Shown here piece after piece: positions 1-6,805 of a DNA stretch of 12,850 nucleotides (position 1 is its first letter; each line of letters starts with the position of its first letter). The notes under the pieces were generated by a model that was given only the letters and a program-made list of their open reading frames with translations, searched no databases and had not been told where the DNA came from. The stretch spans positions 1 through 12,850 of the forward strand of contig CAZNWE010000100.1 in NCBI GenBank assembly GCA_964576715.1, given 5' to 3'. The DNA is from SLRI01 sp964576715 (GTDB lineage: Bacteria; Pseudomonadota; Alphaproteobacteria; Geminicoccales; Geminicoccaceae). A program made the position numbers and the translations under genes.

Positions 1-460
1 CGAAGGTCTCGTAGGTGCCCTGCACGATGCCCTGGCTGCCGATATAGATCCAGGAGCCGGCGGTCATCTGGCCGTACATCATGAGCCCGAGCTGATCGAG
101 CGCGTTGAAGTGGTCCCAGTCGGCCCAGTGCGGCACCAGGTTGGAGTTGGCGATCAGCACGCGCGGCGCGTCGGGGTGGGTCTTGAAGATGCCGACGGGC
201 TTGCCGGACTGGACGAGCAGGGTTTCGTCGGCCTCCAGGCTTTCGAGCGAGGCGACGATGCGGTCGTAGCTGTCCCAATTGCGGGCCGCCCGGCCGATGC
301 CGCCATAGACGACGAGGGCTTCCGGGTGCTCGGCCACCTCGGGGTCGAGATTGTTCATCAGCATGCGCAAGGGCGCTTCGGTCAGCCAGGACTTGGCGCG
401 CAGCGTGGTGCCCACCGGCGACTTGAGCTTGCGGCTGTTGTCGAGGCGGCTGACGGTCAT
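1..460 (-). CDS. hutU: Urocanate hydratase (urocanase), N-terminal part, runs off the left edge
   Basis: Converts urocanate to 4-imidazolone-5-propionate with tightly bound NAD+, the second step of histidine degradation, in the cytosol. Only about the first 153 of the usual ~555 residues are present. The translation starts MTVSRLDNSR and contains urocanase N-terminal blocks such as LVVYGGIGRAARNWDSYDRI, LLVQSGKPVGIFKTH, RVLIANSNLVPHWADWDHF and MYGQMTAGSWIYIGSQG, which match the family closely. The catalytic C-terminal half lies outside the window. The ATG at 460 shares an ATGA overlap with the hutG stop, which points to translational coupling, and a GGGGA ribosome-binding sequence lies 6 bases upstream. 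It is the last visible gene of the hutI-hutH-hutG-hutU operon. Identification is firm; only completeness is unknown. Confidence 0.96.
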   Translation of the reverse strand, partial: MTVSRLDNSRKLKSPVGTTLRAKSWLTEAPLRMLMNNLDPEVAEHPEALVVYGGIGRAARNWDSYDRIVASLESLEADETLLVQSGKPVGIFKTHPDAPRVLIANSNLVPHWADWDHFNALDQLGLMMYGQMTAGSWIYIGSQGIVQGTYETF

Positions 461-1248
461 CGGTTTTCCCCGAAGTCCAGCATCGTCTCCAGGAGCCCGA
501 GCAGCGTGGGCTGCAGCGCCTGCGCCTGGTCGTGGTCGTAGCCATAGGGCGGGTCCTCGTGCATGTAGGCGCGCTGCGCCAGCTCCATCTGCACGGCGTG
601 AATGTGGTCCTCGGGGCGGCCGTAGTGGCGGGTGATCCAGCCGCCCTTGAAGCGGCCGTCGGTGACGTGGCTCAGGCCGCTCCGGGCCATCGCGGCATGC
701 AGCTGGTCGCGGAGCGCCGGGGCGCAGGATCGCCCGTCATTGGTGCCGAGATTGAGGACCGGCAGCTCGCCCGGGAAGAGGCGGGGGACCTGCGAGCGGA
801 TCGAATGGCAGTCGTAGAGGAGGGCGTAGCCGTGCCGGTCCTTGACCCGCTCGAGCTGTCCGGCGAGGGCGCCGTGATAGGCGTCGAAGAAGGTCTGCCG
901 GCGGTCGTCGATCTCATGCTGGTCCGGTTCCTCGCCCGCGAGGTAGAGCGGGTCGCCGGCGAAGGTGGTGGTGGGGCACAAGCCCGTGGTGGCCTCGCCC
1001 GGGTAGAGCGAGGCGCCCGAGGGGTCGCGGTTCACGTCGATGACGTAGCGGGAGAAGACGGCCGCTACGCTGGTCGCGGGCAGGTTCAGGGCGAAGGCGT
1101 AGAGCCGGTCGACGTGCCAGTCGGTGTCGGGCAGCATGCGACCGAGCTCGGTCAGCCGGCGGCGCAAGCCGTCGGGCAGCTCGGTGCCGCTATGCGGCAG
1201 GCTGAGGACGAGCGGGCTGTCATGCTCCTCCACGATGACGGTCGTCAT
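457..1248 (-). CDS. hutG: N-formylglutamate deformylase (N-formylglutamate amidohydrolase)
   Basis: Hydrolyses N-formyl-L-glutamate to glutamate and formate, the last step of the five-step histidine pathway that also needs HutF. The 263-residue length fits the family. Visible family signatures are LSLPHSGTELP (residues 15-25), DTDWHVDRLY (41-50), SRYVIDVNRDPSG (66-78), LYDCHSIRSQVPRLFPG (144-160) and, near the C terminus, GWITRHYGRPEDHIHAVQME. The conserved His, Asp and Glu residues in these blocks are those expected to bind the metal. The start ATG at 1248 overlaps the hutH stop (ATGA), with a GGAG ribosome-binding sequence about 8 bases upstream inside hutH. Its own stop overlaps the hutU start. 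This is the formylglutamate type of HutG, not the arginase-like formiminoglutamase that shares the gene name, and the neighbouring hutF agrees with that. Confidence 0.95.
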   Translation of the reverse strand: MTTVIVEEHDSPLVLSLPHSGTELPDGLRRRLTELGRMLPDTDWHVDRLYAFALNLPATSVAAVFSRYVIDVNRDPSGASLYPGEATTGLCPTTTFAGDPLYLAGEEPDQHEIDDRRQTFFDAYHGALAGQLERVKDRHGYALLYDCHSIRSQVPRLFPGELPVLNLGTNDGRSCAPALRDQLHAAMARSGLSHVTDGRFKGGWITRHYGRPEDHIHAVQMELAQRAYMHEDPPYGYDHDQAQALQPTLLGLLETMLDFGENR

Positions 1249-2783
1249 GATGCGGTCTCCAGTCCAGGGAGGATGTCGGCGTTGTGGGCGATGATGGCGC
1301 CGTCGGCGACGAGCTGGCGGGCCGCTTCGATGTCGGGTGCCAAAAAGCGGTCGGTGGTGTAGGTCGCGACCGTTGCCCTTAGTGCCCGATGGGGGGCTTG
1401 CAGGCGGGACGAGGTCAGGATGGGACTGTGGATGTCGAGCCCCTGCCCCGCTGCCAGGAGCTCGATCGCGAGGATGGCCTCGAGGTCGTCGGCGATGGCG
1501 AAGAGCCGCCTTGCCGCGTGGGTCGCCATCGAGACGTGGTCCTCCTGGTTGGCCGAGGTCGGCAGGCTGTCGACCGCGGCCGGCATGGCGCGCTGCTTGA
1601 TCTCGCAGGCCAGGGCCGCGGCCGTGACATGCGCGATCATGAAGCCCGAGTTGAGGCCGGGGTCGGCCACCAGGAAGGGCGGCAGGCCGGAGATCGAGCC
1701 GTCGGTGAGCATGGCGATGCGGCGCTCCGCCATGGCGGCGATCTCGGATGTGGCGATCGCGACCTGGTCGGCCGCGAGTGCTATGGGCTCGGCGTGGAAG
1801 TTGCCGCCGGAGAGGACGTCGCCCTCCTCCGCGAAGACGAGTGGGTTGTCGCTCACGGCGTTGGCTTCAGTGAGGATCACCGACGCGGCGAAGCGGAGCT
1901 GGTCGAGGATGGCGCCCATGACCTGAGGTTGGCAGCGGAGGCTGTAGGGGTCTTGGACCTTGCCGCAGTCGAGGTGGCTGGCGCGGATGGCGCTCGCTTT
2001 GATCAGGTGCCGGAAGGCTGCCGCGACCTCGATCTGCCCCTTGTGGCCGCGGATGGCGTGGATGCGGGCGTCGAACGGGGCATCGGAGCCGCGCGCGGCA
2101 TCGACGCTCATGGCGCCGGTGACCAGCGCCGACTGGAACAGGCGCTCGATGCGGATGAGGGCGGCCAGGGCGAGGCTGGTCGAGACTTGGGTGCCGTTGA
2201 GCAGCGCCAGGCCTTCCTTGGGGTGAAGGGTGACGGGGGCGAGGCCGGCGGCGCTGAGCGCTTCAGTGGCGACGAGGGTCTGTCCGTTGAGGCGGGCGTT
2301 GCCGACGCCGAGCATGGCGGCTGTCATGTGGGCAAGAGGTGCCAGGTCGCCGGAGGCGCCGACGGAGCCCTTCTCGGGGATGACGGGCAGCACGCCCGCA
2401 TCCAGCATGGCCAGCAAGTGGTCGAGGGTGGTCTGGGTGATGCCGGAATAGCCACGGGCCAGTGAGGCCGCCTTCATCGCCATGACGAGGCGGGTGACGG
2501 GATCGGCAAGGGGTGCGCCGGTGCCGGTGCTGTGCGAGAGGACGAGGTTTCGCTGCAGCGTCTCGAGGTCGGACCGGGCGATGTGCGTCGAGGCGAGCTT
2601 GCCGAAGCCGGTGTTGACGCCGTAGACCACGCGCTCCTCGGCGACGATCGCCTGGATGGCGGCGGCGCTCTTCTGGATCGCCGGACGGCAGGCGGGGTCG
2701 AGCTTGACGGCGGCGCCGTCGAGGATGGCGCGCCAGTCGGCGAGGTTGGCCGCGCCCGGTTGCAGGGTCACCACTTCCGCCAT
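1245..2783 (-). CDS. hutH: Histidine ammonia-lyase (histidase)
   Basis: Deaminates L-histidine to trans-urocanate and ammonia, the entry step of the pathway. The 512-residue length is typical. The prosthetic group MIO forms autocatalytically from Ala-Ser-Gly, seen here at residues 143-145 inside GSVGASGDLAPLAHM. The active-site tyrosine lies in VYGVNTGFGK (Tyr54). Further signatures are NGTQVSTSLALA, the substrate-binding block QDPYSLRCQPQVMG, SDNPLVF, GGNFHAEPIALAAD and SANQEDHVSM. The start at 2783 is chosen because the protein begins MAEVVTLQPG like the family and GGGAGG lies 4-5 bases upstream. The reading frame stays open upstream to about 3782, but that extension is an out-of-frame shadow of hutI. 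The gene overlaps hutI by 16 bp and hutG by 4 bp, so the four genes should be co-translated from one message. Confidence 0.97.
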   Translation of the reverse strand: MAEVVTLQPGAANLADWRAILDGAAVKLDPACRPAIQKSAAAIQAIVAEERVVYGVNTGFGKLASTHIARSDLETLQRNLVLSHSTGTGAPLADPVTRLVMAMKAASLARGYSGITQTTLDHLLAMLDAGVLPVIPEKGSVGASGDLAPLAHMTAAMLGVGNARLNGQTLVATEALSAAGLAPVTLHPKEGLALLNGTQVSTSLALAALIRIERLFQSALVTGAMSVDAARGSDAPFDARIHAIRGHKGQIEVAAAFRHLIKASAIRASHLDCGKVQDPYSLRCQPQVMGAILDQLRFAASVILTEANAVSDNPLVFAEEGDVLSGGNFHAEPIALAADQVAIATSEIAAMAERRIAMLTDGSISGLPPFLVADPGLNSGFMIAHVTAAALACEIKQRAMPAAVDSLPTSANQEDHVSMATHAARRLFAIADDLEAILAIELLAAGQGLDIHSPILTSSRLQAPHRALRATVATYTTDRFLAPDIEAARQLVADGAIIAHNADILPGLETAS

Positions 2784-3985
2784 CGGCCCTCCCGGAGCAC
2801 TGCGAAGAGCGGGTTGTAGCCGACACGATAGGCGAGCTCGGCCGGGGTTTCGATGTCGAAGATGGCAAGATCGGCGCGCTTGCCGCGCTTGATGGTGCCG
2901 ATCTCGTCCTCGAGACCCAGGGCCCGAGCGGCATTGCGGGTGACGCCGGCCAGGGCCTCCTCGGGGGTGAGGCGAAAGAGGGTGGCGGCCATGTTGAGCA
3001 TCAACAGCAGCGAGGTGACGGGCGAGGAGCCGGGATTGCAGTCGGTGGCGATGGCGATCGGGACGTTGTGGCGGCGCAGGAGATCGACGGGCGGGAGCTG
3101 CTTTTCGCGGAGCGTGTAGAAGGCGCCGGGGAGCAGCACGGCCACCGTGCCGGCCCCGGCCATGGCGATCACACCGTCCTCCTGGAGGTATTCGAGATGG
3201 TCCGCGGAAAGAGCGTTGAACGCGGCGGCGAGGACGGCACCCTTGAGGTCGGAGAGTTGCTCGGCGTGGAGCTTGACGGGGAGGTCGACCGCCCTCGCCT
3301 TCGCGAAGACGCGGCGGATCTGGTCGGGGCTGAACGCGATGCCCTCGCAGAAGCCGTCGACGGCATCGGCCAGGCCCGCCTTCCTGACGGCCGGGATGAT
3401 CTGGTCGGTAACGATGCGGATATAGGCGTCGGGATCGCTTTTGTGCTCGGGCGGGACGGCGTGGGCGGCCAGGAGCGAGGTCTGGACCCGGACGTCGCGT
3501 TCCGCACCCAGGCGTCTGGCGGCCTGGAGCATCTTGACCTCGGATTCCAGCTCGAGGCCGTAGCCCGACTTGATCTCGATCGTGGTCACCCCTTCGGCCA
3601 GGAGGTGGTCGAGGCGGGGGAGGGCCGAGGCGACGAGCTCGGCGACGCCGGCTTGCCGCGTCGCCTCGACGGTGGAGAGGATGCCGCCGCCGGCCTTGGC
3701 GATCTCTTCGTAGCTGGCGCCTTCGAGCCGGAGCTCGAACTCGCGGGCGCGGTTGCCGCCGTGGACGATGTGGGTGTGGCAATCGATCAGCCCGGGCAGC
3801 ACCCAGCGGCCGGCGAGGTCGGCGGTCTCCTCGGCCTTCGGCGCCTCGCCCGTGGGCCCGAGCCAGGCGATGCGGCCGCCCTCGATCAGGATGGCGGCAT
3901 TGTCGATGGCGCCATAAGGGCCCCCGCCGGGCTGCATCGTGGCGATGCGGGCGTTGGTGAGGCTGAGCGTTCGCGTTTCCGCCAT
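2768..3985 (-). CDS. hutI: Imidazolonepropionase
   Basis: Hydrolyses 4-imidazolone-5-propionate to N-formimino-L-glutamate, the third pathway step. It is a metal-dependent amidohydrolase of 405 residues, the usual size. Metal ligands can be assigned: HTH within LPGLIDCHTHIVHGGNR (His70 and His72), His240 in VKLHAEQLSD, and Asp315 in AIATDCNPGSSP; His263 in SADHLEYL is the usual catalytic-site histidine. EIKSGYGL (residues 137-144) is another family signature. The ATG at 3985 has a GGGGA ribosome-binding sequence 5 bases upstream. It is the first gene of the leftward hut operon and faces hutF across 72 bp. The gene order I-H-G-U keeps all four enzymes in one transcript. No anomaly is seen. Confidence 0.96.
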   Translation of the reverse strand: MAETRTLSLTNARIATMQPGGGPYGAIDNAAILIEGGRIAWLGPTGEAPKAEETADLAGRWVLPGLIDCHTHIVHGGNRAREFELRLEGASYEEIAKAGGGILSTVEATRQAGVAELVASALPRLDHLLAEGVTTIEIKSGYGLELESEVKMLQAARRLGAERDVRVQTSLLAAHAVPPEHKSDPDAYIRIVTDQIIPAVRKAGLADAVDGFCEGIAFSPDQIRRVFAKARAVDLPVKLHAEQLSDLKGAVLAAAFNALSADHLEYLQEDGVIAMAGAGTVAVLLPGAFYTLREKQLPPVDLLRRHNVPIAIATDCNPGSSPVTSLLLMLNMAATLFRLTPEEALAGVTRNAARALGLEDEIGTIKRGKRADLAIFDIETPAELAYRVGYNPLFAVLREGRWRKW

Positions 3986-4057
3986 ATTGTCCCCGACTGG
4001 GTGGCCGCCGACTGGCCCACCTTTGTCTTATGGCGCAAGCTTGGCCGGGAGGTGGCG
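3986..4057. promoter_or_regulatory. Divergent hutI/hutF intergenic region
   Basis: These 72 bp separate the starts of hutI (left) and hutF (right), so promoters for both directions should lie here or just inside the genes. The sequence holds an 8-bp direct repeat, CCGACTGG, at 3993-4000 and 4008-4015 (15-bp spacing), and a ribosome-binding GGGAGG (4047-4052) for hutF. I see no convincing HutC-type (GntR family) TGTA-TACA palindrome and no clear -35/-10 pair. The assignment as a regulatory region rests on gene orientation only. Confidence 0.5.
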
Positions 4058-5413
4058 ATGATCAAGCTCTTTTTCCAAACGGCGCTCCTGCCCAACGGCT
4101 GGGCCCGGCATGTCACGGTTCGGGTCGGCACCGATGGGATGATCGAGGCGGTCGCGGCTGACTCCTGCTGGGATGCCGATGCCGTCCGCGCGGCGATCGC
4201 CGTGCCCGGCATGGCGAACCTTCACAGCCACGCCTTTCAGCGCGGCATGGCCGGGCTGGCCGAGCGGGCGGGGACGGGCGACGACAGTTTTTGGACTTGG
4301 CGCGAGGTGATGTACCGGTTTCTCGACCGGCTCTCGCCCGACGCTGTCGAGGCGATCGCGGGCCAGCTTTATGTCGAGATGCTGGAGGCCGGGTTCACCG
4401 CGGTCGGCGAATTCCACTACCTGCACAACGACATCGACGGCCAAGCCTATGCCGACCCGGGCGAACTGGCCGAGCGCATCGTGGCGGCGGCGACGGCGAC
4501 CGGCATCGGGCTCACTATGCTGCCGGTGCTCTATCAGCACGGCACGTTCGGTGGGGCAGCACCGACGCCCGGGCAGCGGCGGTTCGTCATGACGCCGGAC
4601 GCAGTGCTGAACCTGGCCCAGACGCTGCGCTCACGCCATCCGGGGCTCGTCGTCGGCATGGCGCCGCATTCGCTGCGCGCGGTGACGCCGGAGAGCCTGA
4701 AGGTCGTGGTCGAGGCGACGCCCGGTGGGCCGTTGCACATCCACGCGGCCGAGCAGGTCAAGGAGGTCGAGGACTGCCTCGCCTGGTCAAGGCGGCGGCC
4801 GGTGCGCTGGCTTTTCGACGAGGTGGGGCTCGACGAGCGCTGGTGCCTGATCCACTGCACCCATCTCGATGACGCCGAGGTGCGGGATCTGGCGGGCTCG
4901 GGCGCGGTGGCGGGCTTGTGCCCGGTGACCGAGGCCAATCTCGGCGACGGCATCTTTCGCGGCGTCGACTATCTCGCGGCGGGCGGGCGCTTCGGCGTGG
5001 GCTCGGACAGCCACATTCGGGTCGATCTGGCGGACGAACTGCGCACACTCGAATACAGCCAGCGGCTGCGCGAGCGGCGCCGCAACCGGCTGGCGGCGCC
5101 GGGCGGATCCGTGGGCCGGACGCTGTTCGAGGCAGCGAGCGCGGGTGGCGCCCTGGCGCTGCGGCAGCCGATGGGGGCGCTTGCACCAGGACGGCGGGCG
5201 GATATCGTCACGCTCGACGCCGATCACCCGGCCCTGGTCGGCAAGAGCGGCGACGACCTGCTCGACGGCTGGCTGTTCGCGGCCGGGCGGTCGCCAGTGG
5301 CCTCCGTCTATGCCGGCGGCAGCCGGGTGGTCGAGGGCGGACGGCACGTCGGGCACGAGCGGGTGGCAGCCCGGTTCGGGGCGGTGATGCGGCGGCTCAT
5401 GAGCGTGGCCTAG
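4058..5413 (+). CDS. hutF: Formimidoylglutamate deiminase
   Basis: Deiminates N-formimino-L-glutamate to N-formyl-L-glutamate and ammonia, feeding HutG. It belongs to the amidohydrolase superfamily; the 451 residues from this start match the family length of about 450. The HxH motif is in MANLHSHAFQRGM (His56, His58). Other active-site residues are His229 and Glu232 in LHIHAAEQVKEVED, His266/His269 in LIHCTHLDD, and Asp317 in VGSDSHIRVD. The ATG at 4058 follows GGGAGG by 5 bases and gives the typical N terminus MIKLFFQTALLPNGW. The frame is open far upstream (to about 3068), but that part is antisense to hutI. HutF and the deformylase-type HutG normally occur together, and they do here, although on opposite strands. 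The next gene starts only 37 bp after the stop. Confidence 0.96.
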   Translation: MIKLFFQTALLPNGWARHVTVRVGTDGMIEAVAADSCWDADAVRAAIAVPGMANLHSHAFQRGMAGLAERAGTGDDSFWTWREVMYRFLDRLSPDAVEAIAGQLYVEMLEAGFTAVGEFHYLHNDIDGQAYADPGELAERIVAAATATGIGLTMLPVLYQHGTFGGAAPTPGQRRFVMTPDAVLNLAQTLRSRHPGLVVGMAPHSLRAVTPESLKVVVEATPGGPLHIHAAEQVKEVEDCLAWSRRRPVRWLFDEVGLDERWCLIHCTHLDDAEVRDLAGSGAVAGLCPVTEANLGDGIFRGVDYLAAGGRFGVGSDSHIRVDLADELRTLEYSQRLRERRRNRLAAPGGSVGRTLFEAASAGGALALRQPMGALAPGRRADIVTLDADHPALVGKSGDDLLDGWLFAAGRSPVASVYAGGSRVVEGGRHVGHERVAARFGAVMRRLMSVA

Positions 5414-5423
5414 GGATCGGCAC

Positions 5424-5440
5424 ATCACATGGAATGTGAT
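5424..5440. promoter_or_regulatory. Perfect 7-3-7 palindrome, candidate operator of the toxin-antitoxin pair
   Basis: ATCACAT, GGA, ATGTGAT form a perfect inverted repeat with a 3-bp spacer directly upstream of the PIN toxin gene. It is AT-rich in a very GC-rich setting. Ribbon-helix-helix antitoxins usually bind short palindromes at their own promoter, and the downstream gene is such a protein, so autoregulation is a reasonable inference. It also overlaps the alternative GTG start at 5436, which favours the downstream ATG at 5451 as the toxin start. Confidence 0.5.
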
Positions 5441-5450
5441 ATCGAAATTC

Positions 5451-5873
5451 ATGCGGTTGGGGTTGGATACGCACGTGATCGTTGCCGGGTTGCGCAGCCC
5501 GGAGGGCGCTTCAGCGGCGTTGATCAAGCGGGCGCTCGACTTGACGTTCGTGCCGCTGCTCAGCGTTGCGCTGGCGCTCGAATACGAAGCCGTTGCCATG
5601 GACCCGGCGCAGCGGATCGTTTCGGGTCTCGACGAGAACGAGGTGCGTACGGTCATATCGGCTATTTGCGCGGTAGGCATGCCGGTCGAAAGTCACTTCC
5701 TGTGGCGGCCGCAGCTGCGCGATCCGTCGGACGAAATGGTGCTCGAAGTGGCGATCAACGGGCGGGCCGAGGCGATCGTCACCTTCAACCGACGCGATTT
5801 CGGCTCGGCTCCGGCGCGGTTCGGGATCGACATTTGGGCGCCGCGAGATGCCTTGAGGAGGGTTGGAGCATGA
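5451..5873 (+). CDS. PIN-domain protein, putative toxin of a type II toxin-antitoxin pair
   Basis: PIN domains are Mg/Mn-dependent RNases; as toxins they cleave tRNA, rRNA or mRNA. With the ATG at 5451 the protein has 140 residues and opens MRLGLDTHVIVAGLRSPEGA, the usual PIN beginning with catalytic Asp6. Further acidic residues are Glu44 in LALEYEAV, Asp91/Asp94 in RDPSDEMVLEVA, and Asp116 in IVTFNRRDF. The normally conserved Asn after Asp-Thr is His here (LDTHV rather than LDTNV), which is unusual but not clearly inactivating. A GTG at 5436 would add five residues but lies inside a palindrome and gives a less typical N terminus. The stop overlaps the next gene by ATGA, so toxin and antitoxin are coupled. 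It resembles the COG1569-like 'PIN family putative toxin' group. Target RNA is unknown. Confidence 0.85.
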   Translation: MRLGLDTHVIVAGLRSPEGASAALIKRALDLTFVPLLSVALALEYEAVAMDPAQRIVSGLDENEVRTVISAICAVGMPVESHFLWRPQLRDPSDEMVLEVAINGRAEAIVTFNRRDFGSAPARFGIDIWAPRDALRRVGA

Positions 5874-6115
5874 AGACGAGCACCTATCCCTTGCGCCTGC
5901 CAGTGTCGCTGAAGGCGGCAGTCGAGCGCGTGAGCAAGGAAGACGGCACGAGCGTCAATCAGTTCGTGGTGACGGCCGTGGCCGAAAAGCTTTCGGCCAT
6001 GAAGACCGCCGAGTTCTTCGCGGAACGCAAGGCGGTTGCCGACATCGAAGCGGCGCGGCAGATTTTGCAGCGGCGGGGTGGCCAGCCGCCCGAGCCGGAC
6101 GATGTCAAAGTGTGA
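5870..6115 (+). CDS. Ribbon-helix-helix antitoxin-like protein
   Basis: An 81-residue protein with an N-terminal ribbon-helix-helix pattern: short strand TYPLRLP (residues 5-11), helix SLKAAVERVSKEDG (13-26), then SVNQFVVTAVAEKLSAM (28-44). This is the Arc/MetJ/CopG/HicB-type DNA-binding fold. The charged C-terminal half (about 45-81) would be the part that binds and blocks the toxin. The ATG overlaps the PIN stop by 4 bp, and GAGGAGGG and GGAG sequences just upstream should give strong translation. Toxin-before-antitoxin order is the reverse of most type II pairs; strong translation of the second gene may compensate. It probably represses its own operon through the palindrome at 5424-5440. 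The antitoxin role is inferred from pairing with the PIN gene. Confidence 0.8.
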   Translation: MKTSTYPLRLPVSLKAAVERVSKEDGTSVNQFVVTAVAEKLSAMKTAEFFAERKAVADIEAARQILQRRGGQPPEPDDVKV

Positions 6116-6136
6116 GTTGACGATCGAAAGGTGATC

Positions 6137-6805
6137 ATGAGCTTCACGCAAGAGATCTGGCAGCAGACCGCGGCGTTGCGTCGAGCGATCGACGACTTGC
6201 CGTTCAACCGCGAGCTGGCGGCGGGGACGCTCTCCCGTGAGCGGTTCAAGTTCTACATCACCCAGGACAAGCTCTATCTCGACCAGTATGCCCGCACCCT
6301 GGCGATCGCCGGTGCCAGGGCTCCCGATCTCGCCGCCATGGACAAATTCGTGGGCTCAGCCTTGGGGGCGCTTGCGGTCGAACGGGCACTGCACGGCCAG
6401 TTCCTCGAACAGTTCGGCATGAGTGAGGCGGACATCCTGGCCGCCGAACCCTCGCCCTCCTGCCTCGCCTACACCAACTTCCTGATCGCGGCAGCACACC
6501 ACGACTCCTGGCCGGTGCTGGTCGCCGCCATCCTGCCCTGCTTTTGGATCTATCACGACGTCGGCGTGCGGATCGCCGGGGAAACGGCGCCCGGCAATTT
6601 CTACCAGCCCTGGATCGACACCTATGCGGACGACGCCTTTGCCGCCTCGGTCAAGGACGTGATCCGGATCACCGACGCGGCGGCAGCAGCGGCCGGTGCC
6701 GCCGAGAGAGACGCCATGGCCAGGGCCTTCGTCCGCTCGACCCAGTACGAATGGCTGTTCTGGGACAGCGCCTATCGCCTGGAGCGCTGGCCGGTCGGTG
6801 CTTGA
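6137..6805 (+). CDS. tenA: TenA-family aminopyrimidine aminohydrolase (thiaminase II type)
   Basis: TenA enzymes hydrolyse 4-amino-5-aminomethyl-2-methylpyrimidine to the hydroxymethyl form, salvaging the pyrimidine half of degraded thiamin; some also cleave thiamin. From the ATG at 6137 the protein has 222 residues. The three classic active-site residues fall at the same numbers as in Bacillus subtilis TenA: Asp44 in YITQDKLYL, Cys135 in LPCFWIYHDVG, and Glu205 in TQYEWLFWDSAYRLERW. The catalytic Cys makes this the TenA_C rather than the TenA_E type. The sequence GAAAGGTGA 5-6 bases upstream of this ATG decides the start over the GTG at 6131. It follows the antitoxin by 21 bp and may be read with hutF and the toxin-antitoxin genes. 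No thiamin riboswitch is seen. Its 3' end overlaps the opposite-strand sensor kinase gene by 34 bp. Confidence 0.93.
   Translation: MSFTQEIWQQTAALRRAIDDLPFNRELAAGTLSRERFKFYITQDKLYLDQYARTLAIAGARAPDLAAMDKFVGSALGALAVERALHGQFLEQFGMSEADILAAEPSPSCLAYTNFLIAAAHHDSWPVLVAAILPCFWIYHDVGVRIAGETAPGNFYQPWIDTYADDAFAASVKDVIRITDAAAAAAGAAERDAMARAFVRSTQYEWLFWDSAYRLERWPVGA

Noticed and set aside
532..1362. Long plus-strand open frame across hutG (276 codons), and similar frames at 1389-2465, 6544-7998 and 10803-12155
   Set aside because: Each is antisense to a gene with clear family motifs; composition is Gly/Ala/Arg/Val/Asp-rich with no domain pattern, as expected for shadow frames in GC-rich DNA.
2784..3782. 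In-frame N-terminal extension of hutH, suggesting a fusion
   Set aside because: The extension is Arg/Pro/Gly-rich, antiparallel to nothing conserved, and is a frame-shifted copy of hutI on the same strand; HutH starts normally at 2783 with its own ribosome-binding sequence.
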